Source: Apostichopus japonicus
Lineage: Eukaryota; Echinodermata; Holothuroidea; Aspidochirotida; Stichopodidae
Reading direction: 5' to 3'
Assembly: GCF_037975245.1 (NCBI RefSeq)
Contig: NC_092563.1
Location: 10,505,001-10,569,000 of the forward strand
DNA: 64,000 nt
In this document: positions 1 through 12,224 of the stretch, piece after piece
Position numbering within the stretch: the stretch's first letter is position 1
Layout: every line of letters begins with the position of its first letter
The notes under the pieces: generated by a model
Database searches by the model: none
What the model saw: only the letters and a program-made list of their open reading frames with translations
What the model was told of the DNA's origin: nothing
Program-made: the position numbers and the translations under genes

Positions 1-2675
1 GTACGGCGATATCACCGTCTCCGCCGCTGAGATTAAGCCAATCTTTAGCGCAGGAAGTAACTTTATTCCATCGTTTATTCGTCAGTGCCTTGAATGCTTC
101 AAATTTTTCAGATTCAATGTGCACTGAGCACTGTAGATTTCCGTGTGTCGGAGACTGACTAGCGCCCGTGGGAGCCGCCATGTTTGTTGTTTTCTACAAA
201 GATTGCACACAGAACTCATGGCTCATTGGACAATTCATATCACATGGTACAGATATCTCACTGGCGCACAACTTTTGAACGTAAAACGGCAGGTTTCTTA
301 ACATACGCAATAAAAAATATAGTTCGATCTTTCGAGCGGAATTGCAAAAAAACTGCAGGAAAGTACATGGAGAACTTTTGGATCATTAATCTTAGTTAAT
401 TTATGTATTCAATGCTGTAGAGAAATTTTAGACCCGCAGTTGCTGGAACGAAACAAGCGAATTTCGACCTTCAGCTGATGGCCTATGAGCTTTAAAGCAG
501 CATTTTGCGTCCTTTTCTATGGTTTTTCTCAACCTCACTGACTCCACTATGCCATAACGACATACACTAGCTTATCTATTTATATTTTACTTCAAATGGT
601 GGCATAAAAGTCGAAAAATTTGCAACTTTCAACTTTGTTGTTCTCCAAGATATTTTCCGTTGGGATCCCAATAAACCTCGCCCATAATATGAATATTTAA
701 ACACTACGAACGTCATTGACAAATACGTAATATAACACCATGCTTGATTTGTGTACAGTCTATATGGCAGTTGTACCAGGGAGTTGCATAACAACTCCCT
801 GGTTGTACCAACGCAAAGTCTTGAATCTATTTTTAGCAACGGCTCATACCTAAACCTGCATCTCTGATTGGTTGAATTCAAACTAGTGGATTTGGGGGAA
901 CTGAATGCGATTAATTTTGTATGTGGAATTTGTCGTGGACACTCTTCTCATTATCTGCAAATATCCTTAATTACTTGCCAATTAACGTTGTTGGCAGGGA
1001 AAAACTTGGCTAATATCTTAGTTTGCTGTTTTGTGATTGATATGTAAAGAACTCGATGGACATGTCAAAAAAGTAGAAAACGGCGACCAAACGCAAAATG
1101 CTGCTTTAAAGGGTCGACAGGTTATCTCAAATGGTGCAAAAATTTGCCATTTTCACTGCGATTTATACTACATGATTGTTGCTTTGGCAGTACGTTGTGA
1201 AACAATTTCACAGTGTGTAAACAATGTCATGTAACTCTCATTCATTAAAAACAATTATTTAAGGGATTTTGTTTAGCTCAAATTGGTAAAACAAAAATGT
1301 CCTTCTATTCATACATGTATGAGTCTATATTTCACATAAGAAGTCTGTTGTTTCTGGATATTGAAACATTTTGGAATAATAATTCTATACTGTAAGATCC
1401 TTACCAGTGAAAGAAATGGTTGATGTCAACACAGGAGTGCTACAAATAAGAGCTGGAAACTCTGATCTTTTCCTGATATCAATTTATTCATAGACAAATT
1501 TAACTCGCTTGCTCTTCATTAGTCGGATACGATAGAATTTCCAGCACATTGTATTGCAAGGAACCACAGAGCCAACTGGCTTACTGGTTAAGTAATTGTT
1601 TTCAGTCATTTGTCTATGTTCTTAGTGTTTTGTTCTTACTAATGCTTTCATTTGTACAACTTTGTTGGCTGTGTAGTAATGATTTGACATGCTGTGTGTT
1701 TAATTTGTGTAGTTTGTTTCTCTCCACTTCAATTTTGATTTCAATTTCAACTTACAGCCTAGATTTGACAGTTGGTTGATTTAGCACTATATATTTAATA
1801 TTTTGTTTGCCTTTGCTATGATTACCAACGATATATTTTATGATCATTACAACAACAGTATTTTATCAAGCTATAGCCTACTGTATATTCTGTAAATGTG
1901 GTTTGTGGTAGCTGCATGAAAGCAGCATTCATGCATGTAAATTTGTCAGATGCAAACATCTTTAGGAAATGTGTTAGAAACAGTAATGCAATTGTTTAAA
2001 ACATTTACATCAGCTTTGGTATAAAGGTGTTTATTGGGAGTATTGTAAAACTTCATATGTCTGGATCTTACAAACATGTGATAGCATTACCATTTATTCA
2101 TAGAAGTTTTTTCACAGATCATGTGCCAGGGAATTATTTAAAATTCAAACTTCATAAGTGAAAGTTATGTTTTGTGAAAATACCTTTGGTTTTGTCAAAT
2201 TCTGTCTCCAAAAAGTGTCATACATCTTTGCAGTTGTGTATCAATATGCCCATTTTGCATAGCATTTTGTTTTGCATTATTGCATTAATTATTCCCTGTG
2301 TGTCATACTGTTTGTTTGTTTATAATATATAAATCTCAAGAAAAACATGTGGGATTGTCATGGTTTTCTTGCAAATGCCTGATGTTCAGTACATGAGCCC
2401 TACTGCTTTTTATGAATCTAGGTCGAACTATTTCAAGTTAACCATACTAACTTGAAATCATTGCATATCAGTTGGCCAAGATGTTAATGTGTTTGTATAA
2501 TATATCAGATGATCTAGTTATAGAAACATGATGAACAACTTATGACCGCATAAGTGTCTTTGAATACAGCTGGTCATTCATTTGATGTCTTCAATACCTC
2601 AAATTTTCATTCTTTTTTAATTTACCACATGTTTTTGCAACATTATATATAACTTCCTCTTGTCTGTTTGTACAG
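1..2675. other. Upstream region of PDF, no coding sequence seen
   Basis: No exon with protein similarity was recognised. The first 200 bases are relatively GC-rich and include GCCGCCATGTTTG (175-187), whose complement CAAACATGGCGGC resembles a YY1 promoter motif. The PDF promoter and first non-coding exon may therefore lie here. A strong hairpin sits at 775-803. Otherwise this is AT-rich spacer or intron. Confidence 0.35.
775..803. repeat. Perfect 12-bp hairpin
   Basis: ACCAGGGAGTTG (775-786) is followed by the loop CATAA and then the exact inverse CAACTCCCTGGT (792-803). Confidence 0.85.
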
Positions 2676-2704
2676 GAATGAACGAAAATGCTGAAACTAA
2701 GTAA
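2676..2704 (+). promoter_or_regulatory. Splice acceptor and overlapping uORF at the PDF start
   Basis: The pyrimidine-rich run ending TTTGTACAG (to 2675) looks like an acceptor, so the PDF mRNA probably has a non-coding 5' exon upstream. The first ATG after it (2678) opens an 8-codon ORF ending TAA at 2704, out of frame and overlapping the true PDF ATG at 2688. Leaky scanning would be needed to reach PDF. Confidence 0.4.
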
Positions 2705-4433
2705 ATCCGTAGTCCTTGTGACCAGCAGAGGATTTGCTAGAAGGAAGATTATTGAGGAAACAATTTACAGAGAGCTGTGGAGAAACCTCAGAAATAGGTA
2801 CTGGAAAGCAGAATTTAAGATACCACCGTATGATCACACTTGTCAGGTAGGAGACCCTGTGCTACGAGGTCATGCTAGCCGTGTCCAGGTGCAGAGCATC
2901 AAGGGAAAAGACATTCAAAATTTAGTAAAGACGATGGTCAAGGTTATGAGAAAAACTGGTGGGGTTGGGCTAGCTGCTCCTCAGATCGGTGTTGGGAAAC
3001 AGGTTATTATCGCCGAGTTTACGAAAAAGCACGCTAAAGTATGGACGGAAGAAAAATTTGCAGCAAGGGAAGCTTTATTGTTTCCTTTGAAGGTGTTTAT
3101 CAATCCTGAATTGAAGGTGTTGGACTCAAGGCAGATTACCCTCCCCGAGGGCTGCCTTTCTATCAAGGGATTCTATGCCAATGTTCCAAGAGCTTACAAA
3201 GTGGAAATATCAGGTAGGTCCTAATACTTAAATCATCTTTGTACAATTAAATGATGAGTTTAGGCAGAATTTAGACTTGACAATTCATAATCCAAGAAAG
3301 TAATGTTTCTATAATAACTATTCTGGCTTTCAAGATAATTTATACACCTATTATGCAAAGTTCCTGGAATACTCCTTCAATGCTAAAGTGATGATGACAT
3401 AAGGCCCTCAGATCAGTAAACACTCTGCATACTATCATGCGCCCCCCCCCGCCCCCCCCCCCAAAAAATTATATAAATTATTTGTTGATATTCATGCTAA
3501 AAGTAAATGATATAGTGCCTTTTATATTTACAGCATATATTTACAGACTAATATGCCAAATAAAAAAATAAAAATGTGTTTGGTTTTTATTCAATTATTT
3601 ATGAGCTCTTCTGTCTCCAGGTCCTGATGTCGCAGAGGGTACTACTGTATATTTCTCATGTATTATCCTTCGTGAAGCTAATTTGTGAGACCACAATTAA
3701 GTTCTACAAATTGTATGAAATTAATGCCATTTATAACTATGATTATCAGTTGGTGTTATTGTTGCAAGTCAATTGATAAGACCATTATACATAATTCTAG
3801 GCCTTTCATGATACATGTAGAGTTTTGGCTAGATATGGGATGTATGTGTATACATAATGAAAGTATCTCAGAGTTCTCATGACTGGACCAATTTACCATT
3901 GTGATTCTGTGTTCTTCATTAGCATGCACAAATCTCAAGAAACAACAAGTTTGGAGGGTATGAAGACTCTCTTCTGTTGCTACAGTAGGAAATAGGGTTT
4001 AGTAACACATTCAAGGAAACTGACAAAGCACATCAGATATATACTGACTTTCAGAGCACAAATTTTGATCATTAATCATCTATTGACATAATATTCCTAG
4101 TGAATCGATATTCCATGCTTTGGACCTTCAATTTTGAGCCCATTTGGATAGTTTTTTAGTTAACTATGAAGTTAGCAAAATCTCTCTTTAGACTACCTTG
4201 TAGCCTTAACAAGAATAAATTGTATACTATTGCTCCAGGTCAGCTGCAGGCATCTTCTTTTTTTGTATGCAGGATACAATGAGCATGCTGAGCATGTGAC
4301 ATGGACAGCACATGGGTACTCTGCTCGGATTCTCCAGCATGAAGTGGATCATCTTCGTGGTAATTTGTTTATTGACATCATGGATACCAAGACATTCGGT
4401 GATGAACTCTGGCCCAGATGGAATTTGAGGTGA
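2688..4433 (+). CDS. PDF: Peptide deformylase, mitochondrial (two exons)
   Basis: Removes the formyl group from the initiator methionine of organelle-made proteins, in the mitochondrial matrix. Exons are 2688-3213 and 4273-4433, joined in phase 1 (donor CAG|GTAGGT, acceptor TATGCAG|GA), giving 228 residues against about 243 in vertebrates. All three family motifs are present: GVGLAAPQIG (92-101), EGCLS (154-158) and HEVDH (198-202). They supply metal ligands C156, H198 and H202 and the catalytic E199. The first 45 residues are basic and hydrophobic with few acids early on, as in a mitochondrial targeting peptide. The start is the first in-frame ATG after a likely acceptor ending at 2675; an in-frame TGA at 2679 rules out an earlier start on the same exon. 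A short out-of-frame ATG ORF (2678-2704) overlaps the start. Neighbouring genes are convergent. The function is secure from the motifs; upstream non-coding exons were not located. Confidence 0.93.
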
Positions 4434-5782
4434 CAATTGCAAGTGCAGCTTGAAAGTTGTACGTATGGAAACGTGATGGAACCGGTGTGTGGTTACAGTG
4501 ATATCTTCAGATCAAGGAGAGGATCAACAAAACATCAATTTGGAAAGCTGTTTTCAGTACAAACAGAACTGGGCCCCCAAGGAAGTATGTAAACTCACTA
4601 CATACTGTATCTATTATCTGAGCTTCTGCTGTGTTTGCTTGGCAATGGGAACCGAAATGTGGTTAAACTTTGGGGATTTCATATATGGCAAACCAATACT
4701 TTTACACTACAAAACTCCATAATATGCATTTCTCTTCAGGCAGTTCATTATAATTGCCAACAAATTCCAGAGTCGCCCAAGGCTTTTGTGCCAATATTTC
4801 GTCATGTTTTTACAGATTAATTGAATTGACTGTCAACATGCATGCCTTTGTCAGTCCTATTTTAGTAACAACTGGTTTTTAGCTTTCAGACCAGAACGGC
4901 CAGTGATTTCTTGGCATAGAGGGAGGGAGGAATATTTTGTCACCACGGTTAAATTGCTCTCATTTGCTCAATTAAAATGGTTGAAATGAAATCTGGTGAA
5001 AGTGTATAGTTTATAGTGGCAGTGAAATGAGTCATCTTTATTGTTTCAAAGTTATTTGAGGTCACAAGAATGTGTTCGTGATCATCCCCAAAAATGCTTA
5101 TTCTTAGTGTTTTGTTGTTCTTTTATAATTTGTTTTATATGTGTACACCAAGTTGAGTATTGTGAATGCCTTCATACTGACCTGTGACCAGTAACAGCTG
5201 TTCATGGATTTTGGAGATCCTTTCTCAGAAAAGCTGGTTATTTTTGTGCCATGATGGTGGGTTTGTCTTAAAATTGTCTTCTAGGAAACTGTAAAAATGT
5301 ATGAAAGTGTTGTCATGCAATGTTATTACAACTTTCATATCATTCATATGCCAAATGACATCCCATATGAACTCACAGATCCCTAGCTATTCATAGCTAA
5401 AAGTCAAAGTAAGGCCATATTAAAACACACATTTCAGTGAAAGATAGCAAAATGAAAGTTGTGGTGAGATAATTGAAACCTCTTACAATCAACTTATATG
5501 TTCACTCAGTCAGTACATCTGTTTGTCTGCATTAACATTTACATACCTGCCAACTCTTGCGGATTTATCCATCGTCTCAAGGTAGGATCTCCAAATTTTA
5601 AATGCAAAACTCTAAAAAACGTGTAAAACTCTATAAAGTAGATTGACATGGGTTTGTGGTTAACAATAATTTTGTTTTGCTTTTAGGGTGTTTTGTAAAA
5701 TCTCTAGGTTTCTGGCTCCAATTTGCTTGTCTTTTGGGAAAATCAATAGGAAGATCTACATTTAGCAAACCTTGTTTGTTTT
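4434..5782. other. Spacer downstream of PDF
   Basis: AT-rich sequence with no recognisable exon or transposon. It should contain the PDF 3' UTR, but no polyadenylation site was fixed. Confidence 0.4.
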
Positions 5783-6460
5783 TTATTCCTTGCTGAAGGC
5801 AGAAGGAATCTATGCGATGCTGATGGCTTGTGTGTTGTGTGTGATACTTACTCGTAAACACTCTAACTTCAGAAGGATAACTTGCGTACTTTTGATATTT
5901 GGTATGTAGGTTCCCCATAGGTAGAACTGGTTTGGGATTGTTGTTGGTATTGGTCAAAGGTCATTTGAGGTCAGCATGGGTCAAAGTCTGAAAAAATTCA
6001 CACAATATTTCAAGAAATAGAAGTTGCAGGAAGTTCAAACTTGGTGTGTAGCTTGACGTTTGTGAGTAGACAATTTGTAGCGTTTTCATGAATGTCAGAG
6101 GTCAACAGAGGAAGAAAAAGTGTGAAAAATTTTTTAAGTATATATGATCCCTCAAGAAGGTCACCTTTGCAGTCCTTATATTTGGCATGTGGATTTCTTG
6201 TAATTAGTTCAGCAAACCCTATTGTATGTGGTGGAGGTCGAAGTCATTTGGGCTCAGTAGTGGGCAAAATGTGAATAATCAAAAGTGCCATATCTCCAGA
6301 ACCAGAACATGAAAGGAGCTCGTATATGCATGATATGATAGTATAGTTTGTACACAATTTGATGTATATCAGGGTTAATTTAAGGTTACCAAGTGTCAAA
6401 ACTTGAACCACTATGTACTGTATACAATATTTCCAGATAGAAAACTGCACTAGCTGGCAA
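5783..6460 (+). repeat. Foldback-family repeat copy (plus-oriented half)
   Basis: Begins with the family terminus (ATTCCTTGCTGAAGGCAGAA) followed by a CTATGCGATGCTGATGG-type stretch. It then has about three diverged units carrying GGTCAAAGGTCA-like motifs (TGGTCAAAGGTCA at 5951-5963, weaker ones near 6095 and 6233). The layout matches the 53.6-55.4 kb element, but the opposite half was not found next to it. Confidence 0.6.
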
Positions 6461-7710
6461 ACTCAATTATTTCTTTGATTCATGGCTTTTCTGTGTCACT
6501 AACTGTCATAGGATATGACCTTTTCTCTTTTAAGTCGCTGAGAGGGTTTTCTACTTCCACTAATGAATGTTATCTGTTATCAACTTTCAGAAGGGTAATA
6601 CCTTTGCAATGATCAACTTTACTGGAACTCATGATTGATGTTCTGGTACTTGACTTCAGGAGTCAGGACACATATTTCTCAGTTACTCTATCAATCAAGA
6701 GATTCCATATACAGTATAAACTTGTAAAGTGTGGAATCACTAAGCTTGCTGGCTTTCTGGTTGTACAAAACTTGTCATACATATGCTAAACTTAATACAA
6801 AAGATTCTCATTTGAAGAAAAATGGAATATTCCATGCCATTCATGTGTCCTTGCCATAAATACATACAATATGGTGACTTCTCAACCTGTGATAGTGTCA
6901 CTTTACATTTCTATTACTCATGAGAGGAACCAGCAAGAGGAATTATAAAGCAATTTAGAGATCAAACTGAGTTTATTAAACATTGAATTATGAAAACTAG
7001 ACTTCAAAAGAATTCCTCATACTCCCAAGCACTACCATCAAATGTCACACACATAATTTATATCAATAAGTTCTTAAATAAGTTTCTGCAATGCTAGAAC
7101 AATGTCAACAACTTGTTTGACAAAAAACTATGAAATTCTACAAGTCATGGAAAGTGACTATACAGTACATCTTAGTGAAAGAATATAATTATCTCAAGAT
7201 CAGCAACTTAAACAGTTAGTTGGGTTTAGTTACGTTTCTTTAATACAGATGTCACATGGATATAATAACCTAAACAAAGCACAAGCAAATAACAGAAAAC
7301 TGACATGGATATAATTGAAATAACAGAGAAGATATTGGCTAGAATCATTGTCGTACGTGTAGGTTGAAAATATTACAAACCATTTGAATCAGGTTAGTGA
7401 TCCTCGCAAGAAATCACTGCACAAAAATATAAGTATATAAGAAACCAACATAAACAAACCATTAGAGAGTTTGACTTTGGCAATAGTCTATCATTATATG
7501 ATCCAAGCTGAAGGATGTTTTCAATAGACCTGTATTATTATTTAGCCTACTGTAGCAGAATATAAATATTGCCATAAAAAAAATGTAATCGCAAAACATG
7601 CAGATAGTGCTTTTCAACACTGCCTGCTTGCAGAAACTGCAGCAAGATGTAACTTAGTTTCATGAAATACTTTACACCAGGATATGGAATTTAAGAGAAA
7701 GTTGCCTTTT
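6461..7710. other. AT-rich spacer
   Basis: No gene, RNA or repeat family recognised. Confidence 0.35.
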
Positions 7711-8010
7711 TGATTCCTTGCTACAGGCAAAAGAAAGTGTGCAGTGGTGATGGTGTACAAGTAACTTCTTGTTTTCTGTGAAATTAAAGGTCATTTGATG
7801 TGAACAGAGGCTAAAGTCTGAAAACCTAGTAAATGTGATTACTTCAAACTAAACCTTGGATAAAATTCATATTTAGTATGTGGATCCATTTTATTGAGTA
7901 CAAAAATGCAAAGTCAACTGAGGTTCACAGAGGTCAAAGTTTGAGACCATAGTATTAAATTACAATAGCTGAAACTTCATACTTGGTATGTGGATCCATC
8001 CTATCAAGCA
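7711..8010 (+). repeat. Foldback-family repeat copy, degenerate
   Basis: Starts TGATTCCTTGCTACAGGC, like the other family termini. It continues with two decayed units (AAAGGTCATTTGATGTGAACAGAGG near 7786 and AGAGGTCAAAG near 7930) and the recurring phrase 'TTTAGTATGTGGATCC'. Confidence 0.55.
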
Positions 8011-8630
8011 TAAACCCTTATGTGCAATATAACCTATTTACCACAATCACCCCATCAAAATATGAAAATTAGCTTTAAGCTATTCATGATATTATTCAAA
8101 GTAAATAAGGATGCCATCTGCTTGCAAGATGACAGACTTAGCCTTCAGTTGTCTCATTGGAGCGAATATATCACTAGCCTATGAAATAGAATTTATATTC
8201 TTCTCTTTAAGACAACTTATGTAATAATCCAAAAGTTAACAGTTTAGTACTTATTTCAAGTGTATCGTAGCCCACACTTTCATTCCAGTCATCATTAGAT
8301 TGATGGAAACTTGCTTTTTATAGACAGTCAGTGTAATATGTGATCAGAGAAATGTCTGTCAGTTGCCCAGATGCCAAAGGAAAGAGAGCTATACCAGGTT
8401 ATCGGAAAGTGTTCTTTCTTCTGGTTCTGAAGAACTCATCTATTTGTACACCATATTAAGTCCAGTGAGAAATTACTGATTAATCACTCATTACCGACAA
8501 GTGTGTAACAAATCTATTTCAAATGGATCATATGTGTGATATAATAAAATGCAATCATAACATGAAAACTGTAGCCTAACGCTATGTTGTTGTAAGGCTT
8601 GCAAATGTTAATTCATTTTGAAGGAAGGTT

Positions 8631-11600
8631 TCATTCGTCCACTGTATGCAATGTAACTGACCTTCTTCCGTGTGAGCTATCTCTTCTACTTGTTTCTGTC
8701 AAACCTGAAGAACCATCCTTGATGTTGGTTCCATATGTGCTCCAGGATTCAACAGTATTTGTCATATCTCGTTTACTACTGTCAGTGTTTGGACCTATCC
8801 TGCTATTACCTGGGTTTGCTTTAGAGGTTGCAAATCTCGATTTTAGTTTCATCCAGTATACACAAATGACACCCATATTTCCATCACCTTTGCTGCTACA
8901 TTCCCTTCTTGATTTTCCTGCCAGTATTAAGACGATGAAACACAGTGATATCTCTTCGAGTCTCATCAGGGTCTGGAATACCCACCAGGGCCAGGCTGCA
9001 ACAAAGGTTAAATCTGAATATACACCAAAGACACCGGCAGCTCCATAGAGATGAGTGATGCAGTTACACAGTGCCACAGTACCACATGCAAAAATCAATC
9101 TCTCCAACCTCTGGGCTCCTTGGTCTGCATTTAAAACTGGAATTTAGAACAAAAGGAAATAATATCAAACAAAGAAAAAACAATGCTAGACCGTGAACCA
9201 ATACTTTCAGTGGCCCTGGAATGATCACGTTAAACAAAGTAGGTCTAACTACTTTTTAAGAATAGCACACAGCCACACATTTATAAATACGCATAGTTTT
9301 GTTGACTTGCTGACTCTCAGTAACTAAAACTTTCGGAAGAAAAGATCCTCCCGTTGCTGCATCACAATAATAAGGTTAATATTAAGGTTGGTTAATGTTA
9401 AGGTTAATATATGCTATTTTCTTGCAATGGCAATTGACAAATGATCAAGATGATGGGTGAATTCATAATATTTGTAGAGTTTATGCCAAAAGATATTAAT
9501 GCATTGATCAGATATTAACATGTGTTAGACTAAACTTGACAACTTCTCATAAACATTATATTGTGTAGTCACTCATCATGCATGACATATTGACAACAAT
9601 TATCAAGATGTTGCAATGTTATCGTAAACGTGACAAGCATTGGCATTAACCCTCTTCCGGTATGTATATGGGTTCATGCAGCTTTCCTCTTCACGGAAGG
9701 GAAAACTTAAAAATATATGTAAAAACTTCAAAATTTGAAAGTGCGGTCCATATATCCTTCGTGACAAACATTACAAGTTGTCATAATGGAGTATATTTGT
9801 TCAACAATAATATTAGCAAGCGGTGAGCCGGGTTGGGGCAGGGGGGGGGGGGGAGTTCGCCCTTCCCAAAATGTGAGCAAGAGAAAGAAAGAGAGAAATG
9901 CGGGGAGAATTTAAAAGTTGAACTTGAAGGTTTAAAGTCTTGTTCAAGTCCTCTCACAGGACTTTACAACTTGACCCTGGTAACTTGTCACACCTATACA
10001 CCAAAGAGTGCGCAATTCAATCAATCTCTCCTGGGGCACCACAGTGCACCAAATCGACATGTCCCCCGGGGGACTCCCCATAGTGTGCAGCCACAAACTG
10101 GTGCACATAACTATATTTACAAGTTACCTCGCAATTCCCCATGTATACACCTGGGTTGAAGAGAGGCAATCATGGGAGATAAAGAGCCTTGCCCAAGGAC
10201 ACAACGCAATGATCTGGCCAGGACTCGAACCTGCATTCTTTAGATCACAAGTCCATTTCTTGACCACAACGCCCCTCCAATCGAATTTGAAGAACAACGT
10301 GGAGCGATCACACACAAAGTTTCAGAAGTGTGAAAATTGGAATATCTCATCCCCATTTATGACTCAAATTAAATAAATTTCATAGGCATAGCGGTATATC
10401 TAAGCCTTTGTCCCTCACTATTGAAACGCCTACATAGCGTCGCTCTATCGAATTAAAAAAAAACACACAAATTGTAGGCTGCCTATGTATATGAGCAGAA
10501 ATCGAACGAAAATGTGTTTGGCCTCTATATTCACTCGATTTGGCCGGTAATTTCTCTAAATTTGAACGGTTGTGTTACAGGAAAAACTGGTAACCCTGCT
10601 GTTGGCTGTAAACTAAGTGCAACTTCAAACTGGTATCACACCGTGGCAGTAATTATCGTATAGCTTCTAGGGGCGTCAATCATGGGGGATACGTCCCCCA
10701 CTTTCTGAAGGGTGGGGGACAAGCGCGTAGCGAAGGAGGGGCGACTGCCCCTCCCCACCTCCCACCTTGAGCATATTTTTTTTTATGATATCTCTAGTAA
10801 TTTCAAAATAGAAAATGCTTAGATGCTACTTACAAGGCCTGGGAAGAGCCATTTCCAGCGATCTGGGAGGCATAGGCAAAAATGTTTTTGTACGCTTCGC
10901 GCCAACCCACGGTGGCGCTACGCTTAGATAGTTTGCCTAGAGGTTTCACCCCTCCCTTGGCACTTTCCTCGCTACGCGCCTGGTGGGGGACAGCATATCA
11001 AATGCCCTCCAGGTTAGGGACTGACTCTTGTAGATGCTAGGCCAATCAGGTACAATCATGTAATTAATATTGTGTATTCAGTTTGTTAAGCAATACCACT
11101 CATGATAGTTTTTAAATGTTTTTGAGATAATCATATATTTAATAGGATTTTTGAGACAGGTACATATATGGTGCTAGTCTGTCATGCTGTGGTTATAACC
11201 AGGTTACTCATAACTCAAGTTCTAGCTTAGTAGATATGTAGCCTACATAATTATGTTCACAAAATATTTCATTTGTGTGATTGCATATTTAGGCTACGGC
11301 TACCATCAGAATGCCCTAGGGTGCTTTTATATCTTCAATTACCTCTGTTAAACAATGCATAAAGCAGAGCTTATAAAGTAACGTAACATTACAAAGGGAT
11401 TTTACCGAATAATATTTTCTAATTCAACCTAAATTTCTAAAACATGGGATCTCAAAATTAATGATGTTTAGATGCAACTTAAATGTCTGGGAAGTGCCAT
11501 TTCCGGCAATCTGGAAGGTATCTGTGGCAAGAAATTTCTAGCTATACGCTACATGTCAACCGATGGTGGCGCTCCGCGTAGATAGAGTTGTGATGGTCCC

Positions 11601-12193
11601 TTTGGTAAATGGCCCATCCACTAAAATTTCTTTAAAAAGGCTGTGGTGCATACGCAAATCAAAGCATCGCTACGTAACATTTGGACAAGACATGATGTTT
11701 CACGTTGTTCCTCAACTGTCCCCTAAAAGGGATTCTACCCAGGCTAGACATGTTGATAACATGATTATTTTATTCGTGTGTCCAAGTTTAAGAATGTTTA
11801 CGTTTTTGGTTTAAGTTTCAATTTACTAATCATGATAAAGGCCCTAAGTTACAACCGGATGTTAAATAGATAAGACTTTACTTAGATAAGTCAGATGTGA
11901 CTTTTGTCAAAATATATTTATGACTGCAATGTCAATTCAGGGACCAAGCAGAAGCAAACTTTAAAATATCTATTATTGAGTCCGTCGCCGTGGCCTCGCC
12001 CCTGGACCCCACCCAATAAAGGATTTGAACCAAGGAGCTCTCGGTTCTGTCCATGTTCAGTCATTTATGTACCTCCTCTCCCCCCCCCCCTTTTTCAATT
12101 GGTATGGACGTCCCTTCCCTGGACCACACGCATATAGCGCAAACTGTTCTAGTTGACTGTTCAATAAATTGGAACCCCCCCCCCCCAAAAAAA

Positions 12194-12224
<31 letters not shown>

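Noticed and set aside
175-187. GCCGCCATGTTTG as a start codon of a gene.
   Set aside because: The frame shows no recognisable protein. The motif fits a promoter-type YY1 site better.
8599-9048. Plus-strand 149-codon ORF.
   Set aside because: Antisense shadow of the third PRRT-like exon.
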